Below, piece after piece: positions 7,738 to 15,538 of a stretch of DNA of 64,000 nt. Source of the stretch: Thermococcus thermotolerans. GTDB taxonomy: Archaea > Methanobacteriota_B > Thermococci > Thermococcales > Thermococcaceae. The notes beneath the pieces were generated by a model. That model was not told the origin of the DNA. It did not search any database and saw only the letters and a program-made list of their open reading frames with translations. The first letter of the stretch is position 1, and each line of letters begins with the position of its first letter. The stretch is taken from assembly GCF_024707485.1 (NCBI RefSeq), contig NZ_CP102602.1:1116001-1180000 (forward strand), written 5' to 3'. Made by a program: the position numbers and the translations under genes.

Positions 7738-8103
7738 TCACTCCATTATGATTACTCCACTACCCTTCGGGTTCCTCTCGATGAGCTCCTCAATCGTGAG
7801 GACCTCTCCACCAGCCTCGATTATTTTCTTCTTAGCAGTCTCGCTGAACTTCCATGCAGCAACGGTCACCTTGTGCTCAAGCTTTCCAGCGCCGAGGACG
7901 CTTCCCGGGACTATGATTGTGTCGCCCTCCTTGGTGTAGCGGTTGATCCTGCTGACGTTCACTTCAGCCCTCTGTCTCCTGGGCCTCTCAAGGCGCCAGG
8001 CTACGTCCTTCCATATCTTAACTCCTTCCTCGTTCGACTTTTTTCTGAGGTAGCGGATGAGCCTCCTCAGATTGATGTCAGTGGGTCCGGTTCTCTTAAC
8101 CAT
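7738..8103 (-). CDS. rpl18e: Large ribosomal subunit protein L18e
   Basis: About 121 residues with the [21 protein letters not shown] segment and the [11 protein letters not shown] block seen in L18e (related to bacterial L15). GGAGGT six bases upstream supports ATG 8103; an ATG at 8109 directly abuts that site. Its leader contains tRNA-Leu, 70 bases upstream. Confidence 0.95.
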   Translation of the reverse strand: MVKRTGPTDINLRRLIRYLRKKSNEEGVKIWKDVAWRLERPRRQRAEVNVSRINRYTKEGDTIIVPGSVLGAGKLEHKVTVAAWKFSETAKKKIIEAGGEVLTIEELIERNPKGSGVIIME

Positions 8104-8171
8104 GAACATACCTCCTTAACGCTCTCTCGCAGGTGGGAAACCGACAGGTCCAACGGGGTGAGCGTAAATAC

Positions 8172-8259
8172 TGGTGCGGGGGCGGGGATTTGAACCCCGG
8201 AACCCCTACGGGACGGGACCCTGAATCCCGCGCCTTTGGCCAGGCTCGGCAACCCCCGC
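8172..8259 (-). tRNA. tRNA-Leu (anticodon CAG)
   Basis: On the minus strand GCGGGGG/CCCCCGC form the acceptor. The stem CGGGA/TCCCG encloses TTCAGGG with anticodon CAG. A long variable arm (around GTCCCGTAGGGGTTC) gives class II shape, and CCA is encoded at 8172-8174. It begins two bases after the rpoD stop codon, so rpoD mRNA and tRNA ends must be separated by 5' processing. Confidence 0.96.
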
Positions 8260-8260
8260 G

Positions 8261-9046
8261 TCAGTCGGACGCTAATTTATGGAGTTCGCTTATAAATCTA
8301 TCGCTCTTCCTCATGAGGATTTTTAGGGCTATGGCCACGATTTCCTCAACGGGGAGTTCTCCGTTGGTCTCGACGGTAAACACAAACGTTCCCGGAACTA
8401 CCTCCTCCCTTATCGTATCACCCTGATAGGCCTCAAACTTCCTCGGGAGGTAGAAGGCTTTTGTGGTAGTGATGATGAGCTCCTCCTCAGTCTCATTAAC
8501 CGGAAGACCGCGCCTCTCGGCAAGCTTTTTGAGCTCTTCCCAATCCGGGACTTCTTTGCTCACGTGTATCTTTGTCAGGTACTTATAGTAGACGAAGCCG
8601 GGCTGCCACTTGGCGTGATCCTTTCCACGCCCAAGCCTCGCGTAGGCGTTGAGGGTGAGCCTCTGTCCCTCCGCCAGTTTGACTATCGGGATGTCCGGGT
8701 TAGCGGGTTTTATCCCTTCGTCATCGCTCTTGAGGTCACCCGAGTAAACCATACCCGGCCCCTCAGCCTCAAGGGAGAGCGTGACTGTGTAGTCGTCGAG
8801 CTCAAGGGCATCCAGCGAGAACCTCTCAACGGGGGTGGTAAGCGGAATCATCGCCAGCCTGTGGGCAATTATCTCGTCAAAAAGTGCCGAATCGTTCTCA
8901 AAGAACTCGACCTCGTCAACGGCAAAGGTGGGAACCTCAGCCAGGATAGTTCTCCTCAGGGCATTGGCAAAGGGAACGTCGACTCCCTCGATGATGAACC
9001 TAATCGAGTCCTCCCTTTTCTCAAGAATCTGAAACTTTGGCTCCAT
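8261..9046 (-). CDS. rpoD: RNA polymerase subunit D (Rpo3)
   Basis: About 261 residues homologous to RPB3 and the bacterial alpha N-terminal domain. It carries [25 protein letters not shown] (dimer interface, around residues 18-45) and AHRLAMIPL. No cysteines occur, so the iron-sulfur cluster found in some archaeal D subunits is absent. GGTGATGCCA upstream supports ATG 9046. The gene follows S11 by 29 bases. Confidence 0.95.
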   Translation of the reverse strand: MEPKFQILEKREDSIRFIIEGVDVPFANALRRTILAEVPTFAVDEVEFFENDSALFDEIIAHRLAMIPLTTPVERFSLDALELDDYTVTLSLEAEGPGMVYSGDLKSDDEGIKPANPDIPIVKLAEGQRLTLNAYARLGRGKDHAKWQPGFVYYKYLTKIHVSKEVPDWEELKKLAERRGLPVNETEEELIITTTKAFYLPRKFEAYQGDTIREEVVPGTFVFTVETNGELPVEEIVAIALKILMRKSDRFISELHKLASD

Positions 9047-9075
9047 TGGCATCACCAAAAAAGAAGTTGTTGGGG

Positions 9076-9498
9076 TCAGACGCGCCTGCCCCTTCTTCCG
9101 CCTTTCGGCCTGGTGCCGTCGTGCGGAATCGGGGTGACGTCCTCAACCCTCCCTATCCTGAGGCCGGCCCTGGCGAGGGCACGGATGGCGGCCTGTGCAC
9201 CCGGCCCGGGGCTCTTGCTCTTGCTTCCTCCAGGAGCGCGGACCTTGATGTGAACGCCGACAAAGCCCTTCTCCATGGCCTCTTCGGCGGCCCTCCTGGC
9301 GGCAATCATGGCCGCGTATGGTGATGGCTCGTCCCTGTCGGCCTTGACGACCATACCACCGCTCCACCTGCTGACGGTCTCGGCCCCGGTGAGGTCGGTG
9401 ATGTGGATAATGGTGTTGTTGTAGGAGGAGTATATGTGGGCAACTCCCCACTTCTCCTTCTTCTTAAGGTTAACCTGCTGGGTCTGTTCCTCGCTCAT
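9076..9498 (-). CDS. rps11: Small ribosomal subunit protein S11
   Basis: 140 residues with [21 protein letters not shown], the [18 protein letters not shown] core and a C-terminal [23 protein letters not shown] region (described here as position 115-140). The platform protein binds 16S rRNA near the E site. The start codon overlaps the end of S4 by four bases. Confidence 0.97.
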   Translation of the reverse strand: MSEEQTQQVNLKKKEKWGVAHIYSSYNNTIIHITDLTGAETVSRWSGGMVVKADRDEPSPYAAMIAARRAAEEAMEKGFVGVHIKVRAPGGSKSKSPGPGAQAAIRALARAGLRIGRVEDVTPIPHDGTRPKGGRRGRRV

Positions 9499-10037
9499 GC
9501 CTCACCACCCTGCTTGGCCTGTTCAATAACCATCCTCTCGGGGTGGCTCTCCTTGGCGAAAGGAGAGGTCTTCGAGTAGGTTATGGCGTCTTCCTCCTCC
9601 CTGAGAACGAGGTATCCCGGGGAGCGGATAATCTGTCCGTTAACCTCGATGTGGCCGTGGACAATGAGCTGCCTGGCCTGCCTGATGGTCCTGGCGAGTC
9701 CCTTCTTGTAGACTATCGTCTGAAGACGCCTGTCAAGGACGTCTTCAACGGTGAGTGAGAGAACATCATCTAGGACGGCATCGGCCGGAAGGAGGCCCAG
9801 CCTGTTGAGCCTCTGGAGGAGCTGAACCCTCTCGACCTCGGCCTGCTTACCCCTCGCCGCAAGGAGGCGCCTGGCCCTACGCCTGAACTCCTTGAGCTGG
9901 GTCTCGTGGCGCCAGAGCTCCTTCTTGTTCTTGAGGGCGTACTTCTTCATGAGGACTCTCTCGCGGTCGAGCCTCTCCTTAATCCAGGGGTGAGAGGGAG
10001 TTTCGTACTTCTTCCTCTGCCTCTTAGGGTCTCCCAT
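9495..10037 (-). CDS. rps4: Small ribosomal subunit protein S4
   Basis: 180 residues. It has the archaeal S4 start [17 protein letters not shown] and an S4 RNA-binding domain around residues 105-165 with [20 protein letters not shown] and [14 protein letters not shown]. It is an early 16S-binding assembly protein. It lies between S13 (10 bases) and S11 (4-base overlap). Confidence 0.97.
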   Translation of the reverse strand: MGDPKRQRKKYETPSHPWIKERLDRERVLMKKYALKNKKELWRHETQLKEFRRRARRLLAARGKQAEVERVQLLQRLNRLGLLPADAVLDDVLSLTVEDVLDRRLQTIVYKKGLARTIRQARQLIVHGHIEVNGQIIRSPGYLVLREEEDAITYSKTSPFAKESHPERMVIEQAKQGGEA

Positions 10038-10047
10038 CTAAACCACC

Positions 10048-10497
10048 TCACTTCTTCTTTCTTCTCACGCCAACGGTGGTACCGTGCCTGAAGTTCGACC
10101 TGGTCCTCTGTCCCCTGAGCGGCAGTCCGAGCTCGTGCCTTATGCCACGGTAAGCCCTGATGCGCCTGAGCCTGTTGACGTCCTCACGCCAGGCCATGAC
10201 GAGCTTGGCGGTGATAAGGTGCATGTCCTTGCCGGTCTCGTAGTCCTTCGGCCTGTTGACCGCCCAAGCTGGTATGCCGTGGGCTATCGGGTCTTCGAGC
10301 ACTTTCTCAATCTTCTTGACCTGCTCGTCGGTCAGGTAACCGGTCTTCATGTATGGATCGATCCCTGCAACCCTGAGCATCATGGTCGCGAAGTTTATAC
10401 CTATGCCTCTAATGCCCGTGAGGGCCCATCTAAGTTGCTTATTTCCGTCCAGATCAACTCCCGCTACACGGACGATGTGTCTGAAGTTGTCCGTCAT
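10048..10497 (-). CDS. rps13: Small ribosomal subunit protein S13
   Basis: 149 residues with [27 protein letters not shown] (helix-hairpin-helix-like) and the [16 protein letters not shown] block near the C terminus. It contacts the P-site tRNA and 5S-side bridges. It is the first protein gene of the S13-S4-S11-RpoD-L18e-L13-S9-RpoN operon and follows tRNA-Ser. Confidence 0.97.
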   Translation of the reverse strand: MTDNFRHIVRVAGVDLDGNKQLRWALTGIRGIGINFATMMLRVAGIDPYMKTGYLTDEQVKKIEKVLEDPIAHGIPAWAVNRPKDYETGKDMHLITAKLVMAWREDVNRLRRIRAYRGIRHELGLPLRGQRTRSNFRHGTTVGVRRKKK

Positions 10498-10536
10498 TAC
10501 GAATACACCTCCATCTCAATCCTTCATAGAGGATTT

Positions 10537-10623
10537 TGGCGCCGGGACGGGGATTTGAACCCCGGTGTCCATACGGACACGGGCTCTCAAGGCCCGCGCC
10601 ATCCCAGGCTAGGCGATCCCGGC
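10537..10623 (-). tRNA. tRNA-Ser (anticodon TGA), overlapping an upstream CDS
   Basis: On the minus strand GCCGGGA/TCCCGGC form the acceptor. The stem CGGGC/GCCCG encloses CTTGAGA with anticodon TGA. The long variable arm GTGTCCGTATGGACAC confirms a class II serine tRNA, and CCA is encoded at 10537-10539. Its first 15 bases also encode the last codons and the TAG stop of the upstream methyltransferase gene. Confidence 0.96.
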
Positions 10624-11196
10624 ATACACGCGGTAGCCGCTCCCCTTCGCCAGCTCTCTCACTTCGGTGAAGTGGTCATCCATTAAAGCCTTAATATACT
10701 TTGCCCCCTGCTTCGTCTTAATCACCAGTTGCAGGAGGCCTCCATCGTTGAGATGCCGGGGAGCGTTTATAACTATTTCCCTCAGCACTTCCTTCCCCGC
10801 GTGCACCGGGGGGTTAGTGATGATTGCGTCGAACTTCTCGCCCCTAACGGGTTCGTAGAGGCTTCCCCATCTCACCTCGGCGTTTCTAACGCCGTTGATT
10901 TTTAAATTTTTCCTCGCTATGCTGACAGCCCTTCTGTTCACGTCGGTCATGACAACGTAGTCCACGAAGCGCGAGGCGACGATTCCTATAGCACCGTAGC
11001 CGCAGCCCAAATCCAAGACGCGCCAGCCATCATCAAGTACCATGCTCTCTATCAACAGTTCAGTTCCTCTGTCGAGCTTCCCGAAGGAGAAGACACCGCT
11101 GGCGGTGATGAACTTGAAACACTGACCTCTAACGCAGACCTCTATGGTCTTCGTCTTCAGCGGGACGTTCGGCTCCTCGGAGTAGTAGTGGCTCAT
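10609..11196 (-). CDS. Class I SAM-dependent RNA methyltransferase, RsmC/TrmR-like
   Basis: 195 residues with a small N-terminal lead (FKFITASGVFSFGKLD), then motif I VLDLGCGYGAIGIVA (about 66-80), the acidic TDVNRRA ribose loop, and the catalytic NPPVHAGKE. NPP[VFY] is typical of N-methyltransferases on guanine (RsmC family, m2G) or small-molecule homologues. ATG 11196 is chosen because a TATA box lies about 28 bases upstream, so the mRNA is probably leaderless. The stop codon TAG lies within the D arm of tRNA-Ser. Confidence 0.88.
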   Translation of the reverse strand: MSHYYSEEPNVPLKTKTIEVCVRGQCFKFITASGVFSFGKLDRGTELLIESMVLDDGWRVLDLGCGYGAIGIVASRFVDYVVMTDVNRRAVSIARKNLKINGVRNAEVRWGSLYEPVRGEKFDAIITNPPVHAGKEVLREIVINAPRHLNDGGLLQLVIKTKQGAKYIKALMDDHFTEVRELAKGSGYRVYAGIA

Positions 11197-11216
11197 GGTC
11201 GGGGGTAAGAAAAGGG

Positions 11217-11232
11217 GTTTATAAATATAAGT
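11217..11232 (-). promoter_or_regulatory. TATA box of the methyltransferase gene
   Basis: On the minus strand CTTATATTTATAAACC lies about 25-30 bases before ATG 11196. With no ribosome binding site between them, this predicts a leaderless transcript that continues through tRNA-Ser. Confidence 0.55.
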
Positions 11233-11254
11233 CATGCCCGGGAGTTTCAGAGAG

Positions 11255-11533
11255 TTATGCCTTTGAACTTCGCCTAAACCCCACAAAAACCGTCACTATA
11301 ACCACCACAAGCCATACCCATCCAGCCGCACCCAAATAAGCTGACGGAATGCTTCCGTTGCGGGTTCTCCAGACGAGGAAGCCCACGAGCACCATGAAGA
11401 TTGCCATCTCCAGCTGGATTACCCACGAAACCCTGCCACGACCCGCGAATGAGTCCCTAAAGGCAAAAAGTAGGAAGAGGTAAATAAGCCCACCAATTAT
11501 CGCCGTGTATGCACCGTACTCCAGCCAAACCAT
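11255..11533 (-). CDS. Small three-helix membrane protein, possible immunity partner
   Basis: About 92 residues with three hydrophobic segments: AYTAIIGGLIYLFLLFAF, WVIQLEMAIFMVLVGFLVW and AAGWVWLVVVIVTVFVGF, plus a short basic tail. No family is recognised. Its start (ATG 11533 or 11539, behind GGTGAGG) lies only 5-11 bases after the stop of the cysteine-rich polypeptide gene, so translation is probably coupled. In bacteriocin operons the gene next to the peptide is often a small membrane immunity protein; that role here is inference. Its base composition is poorer in G+C than that of the ribosomal genes. Confidence 0.65.
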   Translation of the reverse strand: MVWLEYGAYTAIIGGLIYLFLLFAFRDSFAGRGRVSWVIQLEMAIFMVLVGFLVWRTRNGSIPSAYLGAAGWVWLVVVIVTVFVGFRRSSKA

Positions 11534-11543
11534 GTTCATTCCC

Positions 11544-11921
11544 TCACCATAATGTTCCACATTTAACCTTGATAAACCCTAGCGTATAGATGCATACTTG
11601 CATTGATGGACAATATCCATAGCATCCTGCAAGTGCCCCCCATGACCCAAATGCTCCAGCCGCAATACAGGCCAAGCACCCAGTTCCTGTTAAACAAGCT
11701 GCGGTGCACCCAATGACTATTCCATATAATACGCCACAGCAGGCTCCAACTATAACCCATGACGGAGCTTCTGGTTGGGTACATATGAACTTTATAGAGA
11801 TGAGAGGATTCAAAGGGAATTCACACGCAGTCAATGAGTCCATACTAACGGTTACCTCAATCGTCCGGTATTGGTTATATTCTGCTGGAAGTTTTAGCTT
11901 TAGTCTCTTGCACACTTCCAA
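11544..11921 (-). CDS. Cysteine-rich halocin-C8-like polypeptide, apparent frameshift at 5' end
   Basis: The open frame encodes 125 residues from TTG 11921, but its true start is probably GTG 11985 in another frame, reached through a one-base shift (see the next entry). Residues 10-50 form a beta-rich, Cys-poor propeptide-like part. Residues 55-125 are small, glycine-rich and hold ten cysteines (61, 62, 72, 76, 82, 85, 100, 104, 110, 121), including GCTAACLTGTGCLACIAAG. Halocin C8 is also a roughly 76-residue, ten-cysteine C-terminal peptide cut from a secreted precursor; the resemblance is in composition and architecture, not a proven alignment. The three-helix protein lies directly downstream. 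Confidence 0.6.
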   Translation of the reverse strand: MEVCKRLKLKLPAEYNQYRTIEVTVSMDSLTACEFPLNPLISIKFICTQPEAPSWVIVGACCGVLYGIVIGCTAACLTGTGCLACIAAGAFGSWGALAGCYGYCPSMQVCIYTLGFIKVKCGTLW

Positions 11922-11985
11922 ACTGAAGACTCAACAGCATGGCGAGCAACAACACGGCGCCAGCCTTCTTGATCCAACCCTTCAC
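11875..11985 (-). pseudogene. Signal-peptide segment of the cysteine-rich gene in a shifted frame
   Basis: From GTG 11985, six bases behind GGGGTG, the frame reads MKGWIKKAGAVLLLAMLL and then SLQFGSVQETKAKTSS before TAA at 11877-11875. That is a textbook Sec signal: lysine-rich n-region, leucine core, polar c-region. The downstream cysteine-rich frame is open from 11930, so the two overlap by about 50 bases and one extra base (a +1 shift, perhaps in the AAAA near 11893-11896) would separate them. Either the gene is decayed, the shift is programmed, or there is a sequencing error. A TATA-like CTTTTAAGG lies at about 12031-12039. Confidence 0.5.
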
Positions 11986-12193
11986 AGGGAACACCCCACA
12001 AGGTTATCACAATATGTAACGTTAAACTCCTTAAAAGCTTTTCCAATTACAAGTTTAAATTAGTTCCGTTTTTTTTTTCGTAGGATTTTCAATTTCCAAC
12101 CATATCAAAACGACGAGAATGAAACGAAAGAAGCCAGAGTAAAAGAATGAACAAAAGAATACAAATGATGTTACTTGCACGCCAAAGTCTTGA

Positions 12194-12280
12194 GGGTGTT
12201 GGGGCGTTAGCCCCCCAGAGGTTTAGAGAAAAAGCGGGTTGTGGGGCGAAGTCCCACGCCGGGGGTTTGAGAGTACAGAG
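12194..12280 (+). repeat. Dispersed 87-base structured repeat, copy 1
   Basis: This copy carries a GGGGC GTTA GCCCC hairpin, a purine-rich linker (TTTAGAGAAAAAGCGGG), a second hairpin at 12241-12257 (GTGGGGCGAAGTCCCAC) and the conserved end GGGGGTTTGAGAGTACAGAG. An inverted copy of the same length lies at 31218-31304. Differences in the second hairpin preserve pairing. Confidence 0.75.
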
Positions 12281-12775
12281 CAAGCTTTAGGAAAGCTTGA
12301 CCAAAAGATAGTGATTCCTTTTTTAAGGTCCAATTTGGAGAACGTTTGCACCCTCACCCACAAGCTCTTTAAACGAGAATTCACCCCCATAACTTCCGAA
12401 CAATGGTTTAACCCAAAAGCGCTCCGAAGGAGTGCGGAGAAAAGTAAACCCCGCAAATATCCCCCACTTAAGTAGAATTCTAAATCCGAGAAACAAATCT
12501 CAAAAGGCAAACACACACACAGAGGAGAAACCAATGAGAGAGTCACAAACTTTGATGAAACTTCGCGTACAGCCTTTAGAAAAGGCTGGCGAAAAAACAC
12601 CTTCCCATTCCAAGAAGCAGAAAATCAGTTGTGCACTGATTGAATAATCCTAGGTAGGGGTTTAACGTCAATGGAAACCTTAAAGCGGTTCCAACTCATT
12701 ATTGACGTCCTTCGGACGCAGTTTTAAAAGTGGAACATTCGCCAAAAAGTAAAGTTGAAAACAAACCCACTAAAA

Positions 12776-12798
12776 ACTGAAAATCAAAAAAGCACCCA
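12776..12798 (-). terminator. Likely terminator of cbf5
   Basis: On the minus strand, about 35-55 bases after the cbf5 stop, the sequence reads GCTTTTTTGATTTTCAGTTTTT, with three T-runs typical of archaeal intrinsic termination. Confidence 0.4.
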
Positions 12799-12830
12799 AC
12801 TTCCGCCGGGACTTGCGTCAGCAAGGGCCG

Positions 12831-13835
12831 CTACCAGAGTTTGGGATACCAGTCCCTCGGCATGAAGACCTTGTCCACGTCTACCGCTATTCCCTTGCTC
12901 CTCTGGAGCATCTCACCGCTCGTCATGGTGGCCTTACCGAGTGCCACCAGCTCGTCCTTGAGGGTCATGACGGCAACGAGATCACCTTTTTTGATGCCTT
13001 TATGGAGCTTGACTATCCCCGGAACTGCCAAATCTGCGCCGTGAGTTACCGCCGCAACGGCTGAATCTCTAATCCACACCTTCGGCAGGTGTTCAACGGC
13101 CTTCTCCATCGGCTGTATCGCCTTCCTGAAGTACTCCTCGATACCGTCCTCCTTCCAGAAGTGGTAGTAGTCCACCAAGTCGTGGAGCGTCACGAGGGTT
13201 TCGTCCTCCTTGAACGGCCCACTCCTCGTTCTCCTCAGCTCGGCCATATGGGCACCGACTCCAAGGGCCAGGCCGATGTGGTGGATGAGCGACCTGATAT
13301 AGGTTCCGGCCTCAACCCCAACGCGGAAGAGCACGTTCTTGCCGTCTATCTCCAGAATCTCGATGTAGTAGACCTTTCTCGTCCTCAGCCTTCTCTTGAC
13401 CGCGCTTCTGAGTGGAGGCCTCTGGATTATCTCACCCTCAAATTCCTTCATAACCGCGCGGATTTTGTCCTCTGGAACGTCGCCGTGGAGATGCATTAAA
13501 GCAACGTACTCCTTTCCGGCTGGTAGGAGAGCCTGAACGACCCTCGTTGCCCTCTCAAGGGCAACCGGCAAAACGCCGCTGACCTTGGGGTCGAGGGTTC
13601 CGCCGTGGCCGGCCTTGTTGAGGTCGAAGAGCCTCTTGATCCAGGCAACGACCTCATGACTCGTAGGGCCAGGGGGCTTGTCGAGGTTTATTATCCCGAA
13701 CTGCATGTGCATCTCCATCGGTCTCTTCCCCGGTGGAAAGCCCCACTTTGGATTCGTCTCGGCCTTCTCGTCCTTAACCAGGACATCTCGCTTTATGTCA
13801 GCCGGAAGGATTCTCCTCACTTCGTCCCTCGCCAT
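12831..13835 (-). CDS. cbf5: tRNA/rRNA pseudouridine synthase Cbf5 (TruB family)
   Basis: About 334 residues. The TruB catalytic motif AGHGGTLDPKVSGVLPVAL has the catalytic aspartate (residue near 82). Later come the KEYVALMHLHG strand and AGTYIRSLIHHIG motif, and a C-terminal PUA domain (about 245-325, HGADLAVPGIVKL). Cbf5 is the catalytic subunit of the H/ACA RNP with Nop10, Gar1 and L7Ae and can also form tRNA pseudouridine 55. GGTGATGCTC upstream fixes ATG 13835. In related archaea cbf5 directly follows L14e; here an SDR gene is between them. Confidence 0.95.
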   Translation of the reverse strand: MARDEVRRILPADIKRDVLVKDEKAETNPKWGFPPGKRPMEMHMQFGIINLDKPPGPTSHEVVAWIKRLFDLNKAGHGGTLDPKVSGVLPVALERATRVVQALLPAGKEYVALMHLHGDVPEDKIRAVMKEFEGEIIQRPPLRSAVKRRLRTRKVYYIEILEIDGKNVLFRVGVEAGTYIRSLIHHIGLALGVGAHMAELRRTRSGPFKEDETLVTLHDLVDYYHFWKEDGIEEYFRKAIQPMEKAVEHLPKVWIRDSAVAAVTHGADLAVPGIVKLHKGIKKGDLVAVMTLKDELVALGKATMTSGEMLQRSKGIAVDVDKVFMPRDWYPKLW

Positions 13836-13895
13836 GAGCATCACCCGATGAGCGTTATCGCCCTAAGTTCGGGATAGCGCCTTATAAACCTGAGC

Positions 13896-14606
13896 TTAGT
13901 ATTTAAACCGATAGGTAAAGACCGGCCAGTTGGGGAGATATTTGACGAGTTTCAGGTAGCCCGGCACAAAGACCTCTCTCTTGCCCTTTTCGAGCCCCTT
14001 GAACACCGCCCGTGCAACCTCTTCCGGCTCTATCGAGCCCTTCGGAACCTTTCCGTTCCAGAATCCGGTCTTGACCTGCTTGGGATACACCCTCATAACA
14101 CGGATCCCCCTGTCCAGGAGCTCCTTTTCGAGGTTCACTGCCAAGTAGTGGAGTGCACCCTTAGAGGCACAGTAGGAGGGAATCTCCGGTACGTTGATAA
14201 AAGCAACGCCACTGATTATGAACACCACAGTCGAACCCTTCTGAAGCATCGGGAGAACCGCATTTGTAAGTTCCACCGGGGCGAGTGCGTTCACCCGGAA
14301 CAGGTTCTCCAGCTCCTCGCCCGAGTGCTCAAGGAGAGGCTTTCTCACCGCAAGGCCGGCATTGTTTATGAGAAGGTCAATCTTTTGCACACCGAGACTC
14401 TCAAGCCCCCTCAGAATTGTGCCTGGGAATTCTTCTTTACTCAAATCGGCGATTATGTATTCAAAGGCAGAGAGTCTCTCCTGAAGTTCACGGAGTTTTT
14501 CCTCGTTCCTGGCCACTCCAATAACACGATAGTCCCTCTCAATGAGGCCCTCAACGAGAAGCCTCCCGATGCCCCCGGTCGCACCCGTCACCAGCGCGGT
14601 TCTCAT
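13896..14606 (-). CDS. Short-chain dehydrogenase/reductase
   Basis: About 236 residues with the classical SDR motifs: VTGATGGIGRLLVEGL cofactor loop at residue 6, NNAG near 85, and the catalytic tyrosine-lysine pair in SYCASKGAL near 150. The loop after beta 2 (VARNEEKLREL) with Arg suggests NADP(H). The substrate is not predictable. ATG 14606 follows GGTGGAT. The gene sits between L14e and cbf5 on the same strand, an insertion into an otherwise conserved pair. Confidence 0.88.
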   Translation of the reverse strand: MRTALVTGATGGIGRLLVEGLIERDYRVIGVARNEEKLRELQERLSAFEYIIADLSKEEFPGTILRGLESLGVQKIDLLINNAGLAVRKPLLEHSGEELENLFRVNALAPVELTNAVLPMLQKGSTVVFIISGVAFINVPEIPSYCASKGALHYLAVNLEKELLDRGIRVMRVYPKQVKTGFWNGKVPKGSIEPEEVARAVFKGLEKGKREVFVPGYLKLVKYLPNWPVFTYRFKY

Positions 14607-14682
14607 GAAATCCACCAGAAGAATTTTGGGAACCAGAACTTAAAAGCGTTGAGAAGTGAAGGGAGGCCAAAAGGCCTCGGTC

Positions 14683-14934
14683 TCACTCAAGGCTGATTCC
14701 AGCCTGCTCAAGGGCGGCCTTGACGGCCTCGTCGTCGGCGCCGCGCTCGATGTTGACCCTCTCCGGAAGGGGCTCAAGGTGCTTGACGTTCATCCTCCTG
14801 CGCTTTACCTTGTTGAGGCCAGCGCCTGTAACGAGGACGAAGTTCCTGTCGATGATGTCAACGACGACGACCTTCTGGCCGGCCCTCCTTCCGGCTATTA
14901 TAACGGCAAGCCTTCCGACCTCAATAGCTGGCAT
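14683..14934 (-). CDS. rpl14e: Large ribosomal subunit protein L14e
   Basis: 83 residues beginning [20 protein letters not shown], a KOW-like SH3 barrel, with [21 protein letters not shown] in the middle as in archaeal L14e. GGAGGTGGGATGA precedes the ATG. It follows cytidylate kinase by 13 bases in the L34e-cmk-L14e order. Confidence 0.95.
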   Translation of the reverse strand: MPAIEVGRLAVIIAGRRAGQKVVVVDIIDRNFVLVTGAGLNKVKRRRMNVKHLEPLPERVNIERGADDEAVKAALEQAGISLE

Positions 14935-14947
14935 TCATCCCACCTCC

Positions 14948-15529
14948 TCATTTTTTGTTGCCCGGGTTTGCACCCGACCCCGCGTCACCGTCGGGGTATA
15001 GGTGGTCGATGGCGGCCTTCACAATCGCGAAGACGCCATCGGGATCCCAATGGGCAGTGTTTATGATTAGATCATAAATCGACTTGTCGTCGATGTCAAT
15101 CCCGTAGAGGTTTAAATACCTTTTCCTGTTCCCCTTCTCACGCTCGGCAATCTGTACGAAGGCCTCCTCAACGGAGATGCCCTCCCTGCGGGCAACCCGC
15201 CTGGCACGCTCCATTATCGGAGCGTCGAGCCATATCTTCAGGTCAGCGTCCTTAACCATCCATCCAGCGAGGCGGCCCTCTATAACGACGTTGCACTCCT
15301 TGGCTGCCTCGACCTGCCTCCTGTCGACTTCGCGGTCGATTTCAGGGTGAAGCTCGGCGTACTCCTGAAACTCCTGGAGGCTCATCCCCATTTCCTCAGC
15401 CATCTGCCGGAAGATGAGCCCGGCGTAGATGTGCTTGAAGCCGTAGTGTCTGGCAAGGTTCCTGCAAAGTGTGGTGGTTCCTGAACCCGCTAAACCACTG
15501 ACTGTTATTACGAGGCAGCCCTTGGGCAT
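14948..15529 (-). CDS. cmk: Cytidylate kinase (archaeal type)
   Basis: 193 residues with an N-terminal P-loop written VSGLAGSGTTTLCRNLA (glycine-rich GxxGSGTT form of this subfamily), the YAGLIFRQMAEEMGMS substrate segment, EGRLAGWM and the arginine-rich lid RARRVARREGIS. It transfers phosphate from ATP to CMP/dCMP. It is a frequent resident of the archaeal ribosomal cluster. GAGGTGCTATC precedes ATG 15529. Confidence 0.92.
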   Translation of the reverse strand: MPKGCLVITVSGLAGSGTTTLCRNLARHYGFKHIYAGLIFRQMAEEMGMSLQEFQEYAELHPEIDREVDRRQVEAAKECNVVIEGRLAGWMVKDADLKIWLDAPIMERARRVARREGISVEEAFVQIAEREKGNRKRYLNLYGIDIDDKSIYDLIINTAHWDPDGVFAIVKAAIDHLYPDGDAGSGANPGNKK

Positions 15530-15538
15530 GATAGCACC

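Larger units (their letters stand above)
11986..12830. other. Gene-free hairpin-rich island 1
   Basis: No convincing gene is seen in about 845 bases. It contains many short perfect hairpins with three- to seven-base loops: CAAGCTTT/AAAGCTTG (12281-12299), GCGCTCC/GGAGTGC (about 12419-12435), CAGCCTTT/AAAGGCTG (about 12570-12588), ATCAGT/ACTGAT (about 12624-12640), GGAAACC/GGTTCC (about 12673-12692) and ACGTCC/GGACGC (about 12704-12719). An 87-base dispersed repeat lies at 12194-12280. A T-run on the plus strand is at 12069-12078, and minus-strand T-rich sequence at 12776-12796 probably terminates cbf5 transcription. Confidence 0.5.

Noticed and set aside
11704-12063. Plus-strand 119-codon frame over the cysteine-rich gene
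   Set aside because: The opposite strand encodes a clear signal peptide and cysteine-rich domain; this frame has no start signal.
12223-12600. Minus-strand 125-codon frame in the hairpin island
   Set aside because: It crosses the structured repeat and several stems, starts without a ribosome binding site and shows no motif.
11986-12830. CRISPR array
   Set aside because: The stems differ from each other and there is no regularly spaced direct repeat; no cas genes are in the window.
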